Part shown: piece after piece, positions 8,509-16,962 of the stretch
Position numbering within the stretch: the stretch's first letter is position 1
Layout: each line of letters begins with the position of its first letter
Source: Streptomyces liliiviolaceus
Lineage (GTDB): Bacteria; Actinomycetota; Actinomycetes; Streptomycetales; Streptomycetaceae
Assembly (NCBI RefSeq): GCF_018070025.1
Contig: NZ_JAGPYQ010000001.1
Location: forward strand, 1,798,001-1,862,000
DNA length: 64,000 bases
Direction of reading: 5' to 3'
Position numbers and translations under genes: made by a program
The notes under the pieces: generated by a model
The model's database searches: none
Told to the model about the DNA's origin: nothing
What the model saw: the letters and a program-made list of their open reading frames with translations, nothing else

Positions 8509-8929
8509 TGTCGCTCCGAGTGCTTGCATCCGTCCGAGTGATCGTGTCCTCATCCCATTTGTGACGGGAGAAGATCTCGACTTTCGCGCCGTAGTGGAGA
8601 AGTGCCTTCAGGAATCCCTGGACATCGGACTCGTCCGTCCAGATCCGGACTGCCTCTCCGGTGCGGGTGACGGTGTGGTCAAGGGCGAAGACGTCGACGT
8701 CGTACCGCCCCATGTCGTACGCCTTCATTTCGGCGAGTGCTTCGCCCAGTTCGCGAGGCATGCGCTCGCCAGGGCTCTGCCAGTCGTCATCGGACCACGC
8801 GTCCTCGGCAAGAGCCTTCAGAGCCTCCATGCGCTCCTCCGCTGCCTTGGCACCGGTGACCGTCTGAAACTGGCCGATCAAGACCAGGTCCATCGAGTGC
8901 TCCGAGCCGTAGCCGTTCCAGATCCTCAT
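8495..8929 (-). CDS. Small acidic protein of a radical SAM/STAND operon (possibly DUF6375)
   Basis: The protein has 144 residues and opens with MRIWNGYGSEHSMDLVLIGQF. It has no signal peptide, membrane segment or recognisable catalytic motif. The middle is an acidic helix-rich stretch and the C-terminus is Asp/Ser/Thr-rich. From memory it resembles the Streptomyces family DUF6375; this is unverified. ATG 8929 has GAGGGAGGC upstream and overlaps the stop of the radical SAM gene as ATGA, so it is translationally coupled to it. Its stop lies 14 bp inside the STAND gene. It may be the substrate, adaptor or immunity partner of the enzyme genes on either side; which is not decided by the sequence. 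Confidence 0.7.
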   Translation of the reverse strand: MRIWNGYGSEHSMDLVLIGQFQTVTGAKAAEERMEALKALAEDAWSDDDWQSPGERMPRELGEALAEMKAYDMGRYDVDVFALDHTVTRTGEAVRIWTDESDVQGFLKALLHYGAKVEIFSRHKWDEDTITRTDASTRSDSGSD

Positions 8930-9834
8930 CGTGCCTCCCTCAACGCCTGCACGGCTTCCATGATGGAGTCCCCGACTGACAATCCCGTTGGCGCATAGGC
9001 GTGAGGGCGCAGGACGCCGGTCGCGTCGACATGCATGTGCGCGTCGAGGGGTCGCTCGCCTGGGACGGCGTCCGCCGTGGGCAGCGTGGCTTCGAGGCCG
9101 GTTCGGGAGATCGCGAGCTGAACCCCGTTCCTGGCGGCCGCGGTCCACTCGACGAGGCGCTGAGCGTCGGCGTCGCTGATACCGGGAGTTGCCGCGGTTG
9201 GCTGCTCCGGAAGAAGCAGGAGTTCGGACGCGCCGACCTCGTCGGCGAACTCTGCGAGGTCATCCAGTTCGCCGACCGTGTCGGCATTGATGACAGCGTT
9301 GATGCCGAACGGGGCGAGAGAGCCGAGCAACCCGGCCGCCTGGACAACGGCTGCGAACGGCCGGCCGCGGAGCCGCTCGTAGGTGGCTGCTACCCCGTCG
9401 ACTGACAGGCGGACGAAGTGCACGGCCCCGCGCAGGGATTCGACGAGTTCGGGTGTGAGCCGGTGCCCATGCGTCGTGAAGGTGACCGCCATAGACGTGG
9501 ACTGGGCTATGTCCGAACACAACTGGGCGAACCTTCGGTACGCGGTCGGTTCCCCTCCTCCGAAGCCAACCCCGAGGCACCCGGCAGCATCGAGTTCGGC
9601 CGCCCACGCGACTACACGCTCCCTGTCGAGCGCGGCGGCGTGCTTGGGCGCATAGCAGTAGGCGCAGCGGAGTTCGCAGGCGTTGGTCAGCGCGATGGAC
9701 AGGTACCGCGGAGCACGGGAGAACTGCTCAACGGGAACAGGCACCTCGTCGAGGAGCACGTTCATCCCCGAGTCACGGTCGAACAGGTGAACACCGGCTG
9801 CGGACAGGCGAATCTTGCACGTCACCGACAGCAT
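8926..9834 (-). CDS. Radical SAM protein of unknown substrate
   Basis: The protein has 302 residues. The 4Fe-4S binding motif CELRCAYC is at Cys53/Cys57/Cys60 and the SAM-binding GGGEP at about 92-96, followed by the rest of a partial TIM barrel (LSVDG, NAVINAD). There is no cysteine-rich SPASM or twitch extension, so the enzyme is short. It is the first certain gene of the operon with the acidic protein and the STAND NTPase. It is not viperin: the residues around the three cysteines differ. The ATG at 9834 has a poor ribosome binding site, but a short open frame ends 10 bp inside the gene and could couple translation. A modification of its small partner or of a nucleotide is possible, but this is inference. 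Confidence 0.8.
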   Translation of the reverse strand: MLSVTCKIRLSAAGVHLFDRDSGMNVLLDEVPVPVEQFSRAPRYLSIALTNACELRCAYCYAPKHAAALDRERVVAWAAELDAAGCLGVGFGGGEPTAYRRFAQLCSDIAQSTSMAVTFTTHGHRLTPELVESLRGAVHFVRLSVDGVAATYERLRGRPFAAVVQAAGLLGSLAPFGINAVINADTVGELDDLAEFADEVGASELLLLPEQPTAATPGISDADAQRLVEWTAAARNGVQLAISRTGLEATLPTADAVPGERPLDAHMHVDATGVLRPHAYAPTGLSVGDSIMEAVQALREAR

Positions 9835-9932
9835 GATGCCACCGCTGCCAGTGATGCCGGGAGGGAGCGTGCAAGGTCGTCGGTGCAGTGCCCGCAGTGG
9901 GGCGTCGGGAGCGTTGTAACTGAGCGCGGCAC
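9822..9932 (-). CDS. Possible short Cys-containing peptide overlapping the radical SAM start
   Basis: A 36-codon frame from GTG 9932 encodes a peptide with PTPHCGHCTDDL in the middle and SCCR at its end. Its TGA lies just inside the radical SAM gene (cATGctgtcggTGA). The overlap and the cysteines suggest a leader, a coupling peptide or a precursor for the enzyme. There is no clear ribosome binding site, so it may be chance. Confidence 0.25.
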   Translation of the reverse strand: MPRSVTTLPTPHCGHCTDDLARSLPASLAAVASCCR

Positions 9933-9993
9933 TATGAGGGCGCCACGGCGACGACCAGCATCAAGGTGGAGCGGCTGTAGGAATGACGGCTGG

Positions 9994-10022
9994 GGTCCCC
10001 GATGCGGTTGGCCCCGGGGACC
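9994..10022 (-). terminator. Hairpin after the DUF488-associated gene
   Basis: The arms GGTCCCCG / CGGGGACC enclose a 13-nt loop. It lies 20 bp beyond the stop of the gene at 10042-10860 (minus). Confidence 0.5.
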
Positions 10023-10041
10023 ATGCCCTGCGTAATCACCC

Positions 10042-10860
10042 TTACAGGTCGAACAAACTCTCCTGGAAGTTCTCGACGACATCCCGTCGCGGGTAGAACA
10101 GGCCCAGCAGCAGAAAAGTTTTGGGGCGGGCCGCGACGTTTCCGACGAAGCAGTGCACGGCCTTCTCCGGAGAGATCATCCGGTCGAACCAGCGCTCGCG
10201 GAGCTTCTCCTCCACGTCGTCCTTCCCATACTGGCGAAAAAACTTGCGGTACGACTCGCCCGCCTCCCAGTCCCTCAGCCCCATGTCGTGACCACCGCAC
10301 TCCCGATCCGCGCATCGGAAGCTGTACCGGAACTCAAGTGGCACCCACTCCAGTTGGCGAAGGTCCTGCGCGAGTAGATCCAACTGGTCAGCCAGGGCCG
10401 CCTTTGAAGCTGGCCAGGGCTCAGCAGGAGCGAAGCGGAAGCCGGTGAACTCTTCTGGGCGGAAGACACCAAGCGATGTCCCTCGCCGTTCCTGGTCCCG
10501 CTTTATGGAGCACAAGGACGGCGCCACGAGGGGCTGAACATGCGAGAAGCGTTCACGCCAGCCGTCCGCTGTCCCGAGACGCTCGATGACCTTGAGGGTC
10601 TGCAGGTTGGGGCGCAAGCTCTCGGGACGGCGGTCCCCGGGGTGTCGCTGCACGTCGACCTCGACGATCGAGTACTTGGCGAACTGGCTTTCTTCGTTCA
10701 GCAACCGGAACGGAACCGGAAAGAGCCGCACATGCTGGGGCGTTCCCTGGTCGAGCCGTATGCCGGCCACGCAGCTCGTCTCGTGGTACTTCGCGGACAG
10801 TTCCGGATAGGTCTTGACCGTGATCATGATCCGTGCGCGCTCTCGACTCCCCGATCCCAT
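10042..10860 (-). CDS. Conserved protein of unknown function paired with DUF488
   Basis: The protein has 272 residues. The N-terminal part (KYHETSCVAGIRL, RLFPVPFRLL, YSIVEVDV) looks like a compact beta-rich domain. Further on lies a possible metal knuckle, RCADRECGGHD, and the C-terminus (VGNVAARPKTFLLLGLFYP) looks like a conserved core. I do not recognise a named family. From memory similar proteins sit beside DUF488 proteins in actinomycete genomic islands. ATG 10860 is chosen because GGAGGGGG precedes it; longer frames upstream have no such site. The gene is 89 bp downstream of the XRE-DUF488 gene, in the same direction and probably in one operon. No catalytic function can be assigned. 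Confidence 0.6.
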   Translation of the reverse strand: MGSGSRERARIMITVKTYPELSAKYHETSCVAGIRLDQGTPQHVRLFPVPFRLLNEESQFAKYSIVEVDVQRHPGDRRPESLRPNLQTLKVIERLGTADGWRERFSHVQPLVAPSLCSIKRDQERRGTSLGVFRPEEFTGFRFAPAEPWPASKAALADQLDLLAQDLRQLEWVPLEFRYSFRCADRECGGHDMGLRDWEAGESYRKFFRQYGKDDVEEKLRERWFDRMISPEKAVHCFVGNVAARPKTFLLLGLFYPRRDVVENFQESLFDL

Positions 10861-10949
10861 GGTTGCCCCCTCCATAGATCTCCCGATCTGATGATTGGAG
10901 GAGAGGCATGCGATGCGGGCAAGAGCGCGTGCAGGAGCGAGGGGTGAAG

Positions 10950-11639
10950 TCAGGCCAGGGGAATGACCGGCACGGCGGCTCGATCGCGAACCGTCTCCAG
11001 GACGACCTGCCGGTGGCAGCGGCTCTCGTCCTTCTCGAAGCACAACACCGCCACCCGCGACTGCTGGGCATGCTCCGCGAGGCGGTCAAGGTCGGCCTGT
11101 GCCTCCTGGGACCGCAGCAGGCCACGGAAGCGCGCGCGTCCCACCTCGACCCGGCCGTCCCAGAAGGGCTCCCGGTTGTCCTTCGGATTGCCCAGGCCAC
11201 GCAGGTGCATGTACTCAATATCGGCCTCCGCCAGGGCATCTCCGAGGCGGGTCTTGCTGAAGCCCTTCTTGCGACTGATCGGCGTGAGCCGTACATCCGC
11301 CACGACACCGATGTGGCTGTCGACGAGCGCGGCGACGAACGAGTCTATGTCCCGCCCTTCGTATCCGGCGGACCAGAGGCCGGGCGTGACGGCCGGGACC
11401 TGGGTCGCCCGGAACAGATCATCGAGAGAGACCGCAAGTGCCTCAGCCACCGAGCCAACGGTCAGGAAACCTGGCTGGATCGCTCCCTCGCTCTCCAGGC
11501 GGCTCAGCGTTCCGACGGCGATGCCTGCCTCTTTCGCCAGCCGTTCCCGCGTCCACCCACGGTCTTCCCTTAACGCACGTACCCGCTGGGCGAGCGCACG
11601 GGCCCGGTCGTGAGAAGGAGCTGAGAGATGACCAGCCAT
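10950..11639 (-). CDS. XRE helix-turn-helix fused to DUF488
   Basis: The protein has 229 residues. Residues about 12-78 form an XRE helix-turn-helix (RVRALREDRGWTRERLAKEA, then VGTLSRLE). Residues about 86-228 form a DUF488 domain: GYEGRDIDSFV, VVADVRLTP, then VAVLCFEKDESRCHRQVV with the family's conserved Cys-His-Arg near the C-terminus. DUF488 is of unknown biochemistry. Fusion to a DNA-binding domain suggests a sensor-regulator, perhaps of the partner gene. The frame is open back through the tRNA-Pro gene, which cannot be coding, so ATG 11639 before the HTH is taken as the start; its AGGA is weak and about 10 nt away. Confidence 0.75.
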   Translation of the reverse strand: MAGHLSAPSHDRARALAQRVRALREDRGWTRERLAKEAGIAVGTLSRLESEGAIQPGFLTVGSVAEALAVSLDDLFRATQVPAVTPGLWSAGYEGRDIDSFVAALVDSHIGVVADVRLTPISRKKGFSKTRLGDALAEADIEYMHLRGLGNPKDNREPFWDGRVEVGRARFRGLLRSQEAQADLDRLAEHAQQSRVAVLCFEKDESRCHRQVVLETVRDRAAVPVIPLA

Positions 11640-11830
11640 ATGCGGTGTTCCTAACGACCGTTGGGGTGGCCCGCACGGGTGTTCCTGATCAGCTACGAGC
11701 CCGGATTCGCGAATGCGCAGGTCATCGGGCGCGTGAGCGCCGCTGTTCCTGCGGCACTGGAGACTGCTCCCGGGAGAAGCCGACCAAGATCTTCTCCCAG
11801 ATTTCTCCCAAGCGATCTCCAGGAACCACT

Positions 11831-11865
11831 CAGGGGCCCGACCCGCGCTGCGGATCAGGCCCCTG
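11831..11865 (-). terminator. Terminator of tRNA-Pro
   Basis: Read on the minus strand, CAGGGGCC pairs with GGCCCCTG, with further inner pairing (CCGC/GCGG). It begins 17 nt after the tRNA 3' end. Confidence 0.65.
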
Positions 11866-11881
11866 ACCTGGTACTTCACTG

Positions 11882-11955
11882 TCGGGGTGGCGGGATTTGA
11901 ACCCACGACCTCTTCGTCCCGAACGAAGCGCGCTGCCAAGCTGCGCTACACCCCG
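11882..11955 (-). tRNA. tRNA-Pro (anticodon CGG)
   Basis: The 74-nt cloverleaf has a 7-bp acceptor stem CGGGGTG/CACCCCG, anticodon stem CTTCG/CGAAG with loop TTCGGGA (anticodon CGG, reading CCG), T-arm GTGGGTTCAAATCCCGC and discriminator A. CCA is not encoded. Its 3' end faces the accessory island. tRNA-Pro genes are known integration sites in Streptomyces (for example pSAM2), so this is the likely attB. No second copy of its 3' half is visible in the window. Confidence 0.95.
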
Positions 11956-12005
11956 ATGTCGCTGGTGGCGGGCCACTTTCGTGGTGTGTGCCGTGGCGAC
12001 GTCGT

Positions 12006-12812
12006 TTACTTTAGCCCACCGGTGGCCGGAGACGAAATCCGGTTTTCCGGGGCGCGGTGGCGGCGTGGGCCGGGCCTGATGTGGTCCAGGGCGACGAGGA
12101 GGACGGCGAGGGCGTAGCAGGCGAGGCCCAGGATCGTGGCGTTGCCCAGGACCTCGACGAAGCCGTGCTCGGACACGTCGAGGAAGGGGTAGCGGTAGCG
12201 GGCCGGCGTGCCCGCGGGGAGGAACAGGCCCCGGGTCACCGTGTACGCCAGGTACGCGACCGGGAGGATCATCCAGGCGGCCGCGCTGTGCAGACGCAGC
12301 GCCCCCGGGCGGGTCAGCAGGAGCCAGTCCAGCGCGACCGCCACCGGGATCACCGTGTGCAGCAGCTGGTTCGTGACCGCGTGCCAGCCGGTGAGCGCCG
12401 TGGCGTCGCCCGTCATGGAGAAGGCGGTCGCGTCGTCGGCCAGGATCAGGTGGTAGACCAGGCCCGTCCCGACCGCGTACAGCAGGGTGCAGGCGGTGAC
12501 GGAGGGGCGCAGCGGGTGGCGGGCCTTCCACGCCCGCCAGGCCGAGACGGTGAACACCGCGGCCACCAGGACGCTGCTCAGGATCGTGGCGTAGCTCAGG
12601 ACGCGCAGCGGGGCGCCCAGGAGCAGATCGAGCGCCACGCCCGCGGCCGCCGCCAGGGCGACGAGCAGGCGGAAGGCGGCGACCAGGGGTCGGCGTACGC
12701 GCGGGACCACCGCGTACGCGGGGACGATGGGGACGGCGGAGGCGGCGGCGCTGGCGGCGATCCCGGGGATCCTGGGTATGTCCGGGATGTCCGCAGGTAT
12801 GGGGGCGGTCAT
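12006..12812 (-). CDS. Pr6Pr-family integral membrane protein
   Basis: The protein has 268 residues with about six transmembrane helices. The first hydrophobic run is at about 42-66 ([20 protein letters not shown]) and later runs include the VPIVPAY-type loops and [21 protein letters not shown]. The layout fits the Pr6Pr membrane family, whose function is unknown. Its charged C-terminal tail is probably cytoplasmic. TAGCGT at 12819-12824 is 6 nt before ATG 12812, which suggests a leaderless transcript and fixes the start. It is the first core gene beside the tRNA. Confidence 0.75.
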   Translation of the reverse strand: MTAPIPADIPDIPRIPGIAASAAASAVPIVPAYAVVPRVRRPLVAAFRLLVALAAAAGVALDLLLGAPLRVLSYATILSSVLVAAVFTVSAWRAWKARHPLRPSVTACTLLYAVGTGLVYHLILADDATAFSMTGDATALTGWHAVTNQLLHTVIPVAVALDWLLLTRPGALRLHSAAAWMILPVAYLAYTVTRGLFLPAGTPARYRYPFLDVSEHGFVEVLGNATILGLACYALAVLLVALDHIRPGPRRHRAPENRISSPATGGLK

Positions 12813-12942
12813 CCCCTCACGCTAGGAGGGGATGACAAAAGGGGCGCGGTGGGTTGAACCGGATGGGTGGGCCCGCCCCGCACCTCTACGCGGGCCCCCG
12901 GGGGCCCGGCCCGGCCCAGTCCGCTGCACAGCCCCCGACCAC

Positions 12943-13881
12943 CTACGCCGAATCCCGCCCCGTGAGCGTCAGCAGCGTCGCCTCCGGCGGGCACGCGAAC
13001 CGTACCGGTGTGTACCTGCTCGTTCCGCAGCCCGCCGACACGTGCATGTACGACGTCAGGCCCGACTCCGCCTCCGTGTACGTGGACAGGCCCTTTACCC
13101 GGTCGGTGTCCAGGTCGCAGTTGGTGACCAGGGCGCCGTAGAAGGGGATGCACAGCTGCCCGCCGTGCGTGTGGCCCGCCAGGATCAGCGGGTAGCCGTC
13201 CGCGGTGAAGGCGTCCAGTGCGCGCAGGTACGGCGCGTGCACGATGCCGAGGGAGAGGTCGGCCGCGTCGGACGGGCCGCCCGCCACGCGCGCGTACCGG
13301 TCACGCTTGACGTGCGGGTCGTCGAGCCCGGTCAGCTCGATCTCGAAACCGTCGATCTTCAGCGAGCCCCGGACGTTCGTGAGGTTCAGCCAGCCCGCCG
13401 CGTCGAAGCCGTCGCGCAGCTCCTCCCACGGGTTGTGGACGACGTTGACGGCGGGCGCGTTGCCGTTCAGCCCGTGCCGGCCCTGCGTCTTCTCGAACAG
13501 ATAGCGGGCCGGGTTGCGGAGCGTGGGCCCGAAGTAGTCGTTCGAGCCGAAGACGTACGCGCCGGGGAACTCCATCAGCGGGCCGAGGGCGTCCATGACC
13601 TCCGGTACGCCCTCGGGGTCCGAGAGGTTGTCCCCGGTGTTGATGACGAAGTCGGGGCGCAGCCCGGCCAGCGAGCGCAGCCAGCGCTGCTTCTTGCGCT
13701 GCCCGCTCACCATGTGGATGTCGGAGACCTGGAGCACGCGCAGCGGTCGCATCCCGGGGGGCAGCACCGGGACCGTCACCCGCCGCAGTCTGAACGAGCG
13801 GGCTTCGAACCCCGCCGAGTAGAGCAGACCGGCGGCGCCAGCCGCCGCGATTCCCAGTGGTACTCCGTATCGCGCGCGCAT
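12943..13881 (-). CDS. Membrane-anchored metallophosphoesterase
   Basis: The protein has 312 residues of the calcineurin-like (YkuE/YaeI-type) metallophosphoesterase family. Metal-binding blocks appear in order: SDIHM, NTGDNLSD, FGSNDYFG and AGHTHGGQLCIPFYG. A hydrophobic segment at about 7-25 probably anchors it with the enzyme domain outside. YaeI-type members hydrolyse UDP-diacylglucosamine, but the substrate here cannot be told. CACGAT at 13888-13893 lies 6 nt before ATG 13881, a leaderless layout. It is divergent from the yqeY-like gene. Confidence 0.88.
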   Translation of the reverse strand: MRARYGVPLGIAAAGAAGLLYSAGFEARSFRLRRVTVPVLPPGMRPLRVLQVSDIHMVSGQRKKQRWLRSLAGLRPDFVINTGDNLSDPEGVPEVMDALGPLMEFPGAYVFGSNDYFGPTLRNPARYLFEKTQGRHGLNGNAPAVNVVHNPWEELRDGFDAAGWLNLTNVRGSLKIDGFEIELTGLDDPHVKRDRYARVAGGPSDAADLSLGIVHAPYLRALDAFTADGYPLILAGHTHGGQLCIPFYGALVTNCDLDTDRVKGLSTYTEAESGLTSYMHVSAGCGTSRYTPVRFACPPEATLLTLTGRDSA

Positions 13882-14024
13882 ACGCCCATCGTGTCAGACC
13901 CTGGACGCCCCGAAACCCACGGACGGCCCCTCGGTGGCCCGGGGACGGCCCGCGGACGACCTGCCGGAGCCGCCCGCCGAAATCCATGGGCGTCCGTCGC
14001 ACCACACCTGCGACAATCGACCCC

Positions 14025-14489
14025 ATGACCACGCTCAAGTCGAAGCTGCAGGCAGACCTCAACGCCGCGATCAAGGGACGCGACGAGCTCCGTTCCTCGA
14101 CGCTCCGGCTGACCCTCGCCGCCGTCCAGAAGGAGGAGGTCGCGGGTACGCAGAAGCGCGAACTCTCCGACGACGAGGTGCAGAAGGTGATCGCCAAGGA
14201 GGCGAAGAAGCGCCGCGAGGCGGCCGAGGCCTTCGCGCAGGGCGGCCGTGCCGAGTCGGCCGAGCGCGAGAAGGCGGAGGGCGAGATCCTCGCCGAGTAC
14301 CTGCCCAAGCAGCTCTCCGACGACGAGCTGCGGCAGATCGTCGCGCAGGCGGTCGAGGAGGCGAAGGCGGCCGGCGCCGAGGGCCCGCGCGCCATGGGCC
14401 AGGTCATGAAGATCGTGAACCCGAAGGTGGCCGGTCTGGCGGAGGGCGGCCGCGTCGCCGCGGAGGTCAAGAAGCGCCTCGCGGGCTGA
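14025..14489 (+). CDS. GatB/YqeY domain protein
   Basis: The protein has 154 residues. It is the stand-alone YqeY type, with the N-terminal helical bundle (LKSKLQADLNAAIKGRDE, STLRLTLAAVQKEEV) and C-terminal GatB-like tail domain (EYLPKQLSDDELRQIV, GQVMKIVNPKVAG). The tail domain binds tRNA in GatB; the free-standing protein's role is not established. GACAAT at 14012-14017 is 7 nt before ATG 14025, so the gene is probably leaderless; longer upstream frames are discounted. It converges on the PBP gene and shares the terminator at 14561-14611. Confidence 0.88.
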   Translation: MTTLKSKLQADLNAAIKGRDELRSSTLRLTLAAVQKEEVAGTQKRELSDDEVQKVIAKEAKKRREAAEAFAQGGRAESAEREKAEGEILAEYLPKQLSDDELRQIVAQAVEEAKAAGAEGPRAMGQVMKIVNPKVAGLAEGGRVAAEVKKRLAG

Positions 14490-14560
14490 CACCCGGGCCC
14501 CGCGACCGACCCCCGGGCACTCCAGCCGGCCGCAGCCGCAGTAAAGGCCCACCCACAGCA

Positions 14561-14611
14561 GTACGCCGATGGGGGCGCCCCTCAGAACAAGGGGCGCCCC
14601 CATCGGCGTAC
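14561..14611. terminator. Bidirectional terminator between yqeY-like and PBP genes
   Basis: The 22-bp arms are exact (14561-14582 and 14590-14611) around a 7-nt loop. It sits between convergent genes. A CAGACAGACAGACAGC run follows it. Confidence 0.9.
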
Positions 14612-14658
14612 AGACAGACAGACAGCCAGGCAGTCAGGCCGTCGGAAGTCAGGTCGGT

Positions 14659-16962
14659 CTACGGCCAGTTGCCGCCGCCACCGTTCCCGTTCCCGCCGCC
14701 GTTGCCGCCGTCGTTCCCGCCGATCGTCCACTCGTCGGGGATGGAGAAGGTCGGCGTGGGGATCTGGGGCTGGCCACCGTCGGTGCCGCCCCCGTTGTCA
14801 TTTCCCCGGTTCTCCCCACGGCCGGGCCCGTCGTCCCCGTTGTTGTCGTCGCCGCGGTCCCGGTCACGGTCCTTGTCCCGGTCCTTGTCGGCGTCCGGGA
14901 TGTCGACGAGGTTGAAGCCGGGGGAGTCCTTGCCGGACAGGGCGCCGGTCATGGCGTCCTTCCAGATCGGTCCGGGCACCGCGCCGCCGAAGACCTTCTC
15001 GTGCCACGTCCCGCCGATGGTGATGTTGACCATCTTGACCTTCTGGGTGGCGCTGCCGACCCAGACCGCGCCGGACAGGTTCGGCGTGTAGCCGACGAAC
15101 CAGGCGTTCTTGCGGAAGTCCGTCGTACCGGTCTTGCCCGCGTTGGCGCGGTCGGTGAGACCGGCCTCCTGACCCGTACCGGAGTCGACCACACCGCTCA
15201 GCAGCGTGTTGATGGTGTCCGCGGTGGTCTCCGACATCGCGCGCGAGCACGAGGACTTCGGCACCGGCAGGGACTTCTTCTCACCGCCGAGCTTCTGGCT
15301 GATCGACGCGATCGCGATCGGCGTGCAGTACGTGCCCCGGTTGGCGAAGGCGGCGTACGCGCTCGCCATGGTCAGCGGCGAGATACCGGTGGAACCGAGG
15401 GTCATCGACGAGGGCTGCTCGGGCAGCTTGGTGCCGTTGCCCTGCACGACGCCCAGCTTGTCGGTCATGTCCACCACGGGGCACATGCCGATGTCTTCGA
15501 GCATCTGCACGAAGTAGGTGTTGACCGACAGCGCCATGGCTTTCTTCAGCGCGTACGGGCCGACCTCCGACTCGTCCTCGTTCTCGACCTTCGCGCTCTC
15601 GCTGTTGCGCCAGACCTTGCCGTCGCACGCCTGGACGCTGTCGGGGTACGGCATCTCGTACGGCGCCGGATAGGACTGCGTGGCCGGCTTGCCGCCCTCC
15701 AGGGCCGCCGCGGCCAGGAACGGCTTGAACGTCGAACCGGTCGGGAAGCCGAAGTTCGAGCCGCCCATCTTCTGGTCGACCGAGTAGTTGATCTCGGTCT
15801 CGTTCTTGCCGTAGCCGTACGGCTTCGACTGGCCCATCGCCAGGATCTTGCCGGAGCCGGGCTCGACCAGCGTCGACGCCGCCGCGACCTTGTCCGACTT
15901 GTTGACGTGGTCCTTGAGCGAGGTCTGGACCGATTTCTGCGCCTGCGGGTCGAGCGTCGTACGGATCGTCAGACCGCCCTGGTTCCAGACCTTGGCCCGC
16001 GCCTTCTGCGTCTTGCCGAAGACCGGGTCGGTCAGGAACACCTCGCGCACGTAGTCGCAGAAGAAGCTGGAGTCCTTGACGGCCGTGATGCAGCCGTTCT
16101 TCGGCTTGCTGACCTTCAGGCCGAGCGGCTTCTCCTTGGCGGCGGTGGCCTCCGCCTGCGAGATGTCGTGCACCTCGGCCATGCGCTGCAGCACCACATT
16201 GCGCCGCTTGGTGGCCTCGGCCTCGTCGTTGACCGGGTCGTACCGGGTCGGCGACTGGACGATGCCGGCCAGCAGCGCGGCCTCCTGCACCTCCAGGTCC
16301 TTGGCGGACTTGGAGAAGTAGCGCTGGGCCGCCGCCTCCACGCCGTAGGCCTGCTGCCCGAAGAACGTGATGTTCAGATAGTTCTCAAGGATCTTCTTCT
16401 TGCCCAGCTCCTCCTCGACCTGGATCGCGAACTTCAGCTCGCGGACCTTGCGGCCGAGGGTCTGCTGGGTGGCCTGGGCGACCTTCGTCGGGTCGTCGCC
16501 GGCCTCCTCCACGAAGACGTTCTTCACGTACTGCTGCGTGAGCGTCGAGGCGCCCTCCGAGACGCCGCCGCTCTGCGCGTTCTTGTTGAGGGCGCGCAGG
16601 ACGCCCTTGAGGTCGACCGCGCCGTGCTCGTAGAAGCGCGCGTCCTCGATCGCGACGATCGCCTTCTGCATGTACGGCGAGATGTCCTTGAGGTCGACCA
16701 CCGTGCGGTCACGTGAGTAGACCGTGGCGATCTGGCCGCCCTGGTTGTCCAGGATCGTGGTGCGCTGGCTCAGCGGTGGCCGCTTCAGGTTGGCCGGGAT
16801 CTCGTCGAACCCCTCGACCGAACCCTTGGCCGCGAGGCCGAGCGCGCCGAAGGCAGGCACGGCGATCCCGGCCATGACGGCCCCCGCGAGCACACTGACA
16901 CCGAGGAACTTGGCGGCCTGCTGCGTGGGAGACAGACCACCGCCCGAGCGCTTCTTTGGCAT
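14659..16962 (-). CDS. Bifunctional class A penicillin-binding protein
   Basis: The enzyme has 767 residues and both polymerises and cross-links peptidoglycan outside the membrane. A membrane anchor is at about 20-42. The glycosyltransferase-51 domain has IEDARFYEHGAVD with catalytic Glu106 and TLTQQYVKN. The transpeptidase domain has the nucleophile motif STFK at Ser410 and KTGTT at about 610. The C-terminal 80 residues are Asp/Asn/Gly/Pro-rich and low in complexity (PTPTFSIPDEW, then G/N repeats), as in Streptomyces homologues. TAGGCT at 16969-16974 is 6 nt before ATG 16962, so the transcript is probably leaderless. It is divergent from wblA. Confidence 0.93.
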   Translation of the reverse strand: MPKKRSGGGLSPTQQAAKFLGVSVLAGAVMAGIAVPAFGALGLAAKGSVEGFDEIPANLKRPPLSQRTTILDNQGGQIATVYSRDRTVVDLKDISPYMQKAIVAIEDARFYEHGAVDLKGVLRALNKNAQSGGVSEGASTLTQQYVKNVFVEEAGDDPTKVAQATQQTLGRKVRELKFAIQVEEELGKKKILENYLNITFFGQQAYGVEAAAQRYFSKSAKDLEVQEAALLAGIVQSPTRYDPVNDEAEATKRRNVVLQRMAEVHDISQAEATAAKEKPLGLKVSKPKNGCITAVKDSSFFCDYVREVFLTDPVFGKTQKARAKVWNQGGLTIRTTLDPQAQKSVQTSLKDHVNKSDKVAAASTLVEPGSGKILAMGQSKPYGYGKNETEINYSVDQKMGGSNFGFPTGSTFKPFLAAAALEGGKPATQSYPAPYEMPYPDSVQACDGKVWRNSESAKVENEDESEVGPYALKKAMALSVNTYFVQMLEDIGMCPVVDMTDKLGVVQGNGTKLPEQPSSMTLGSTGISPLTMASAYAAFANRGTYCTPIAIASISQKLGGEKKSLPVPKSSCSRAMSETTADTINTLLSGVVDSGTGQEAGLTDRANAGKTGTTDFRKNAWFVGYTPNLSGAVWVGSATQKVKMVNITIGGTWHEKVFGGAVPGPIWKDAMTGALSGKDSPGFNLVDIPDADKDRDKDRDRDRGDDNNGDDGPGRGENRGNDNGGGTDGGQPQIPTPTFSIPDEWTIGGNDGGNGGGNGNGGGGNWP

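Noticed and set aside
11640..11939. N-terminal extension of the XRE-DUF488 frame
   Set aside because: It would run through the tRNA-Pro gene; the first start before the HTH is at 11639.
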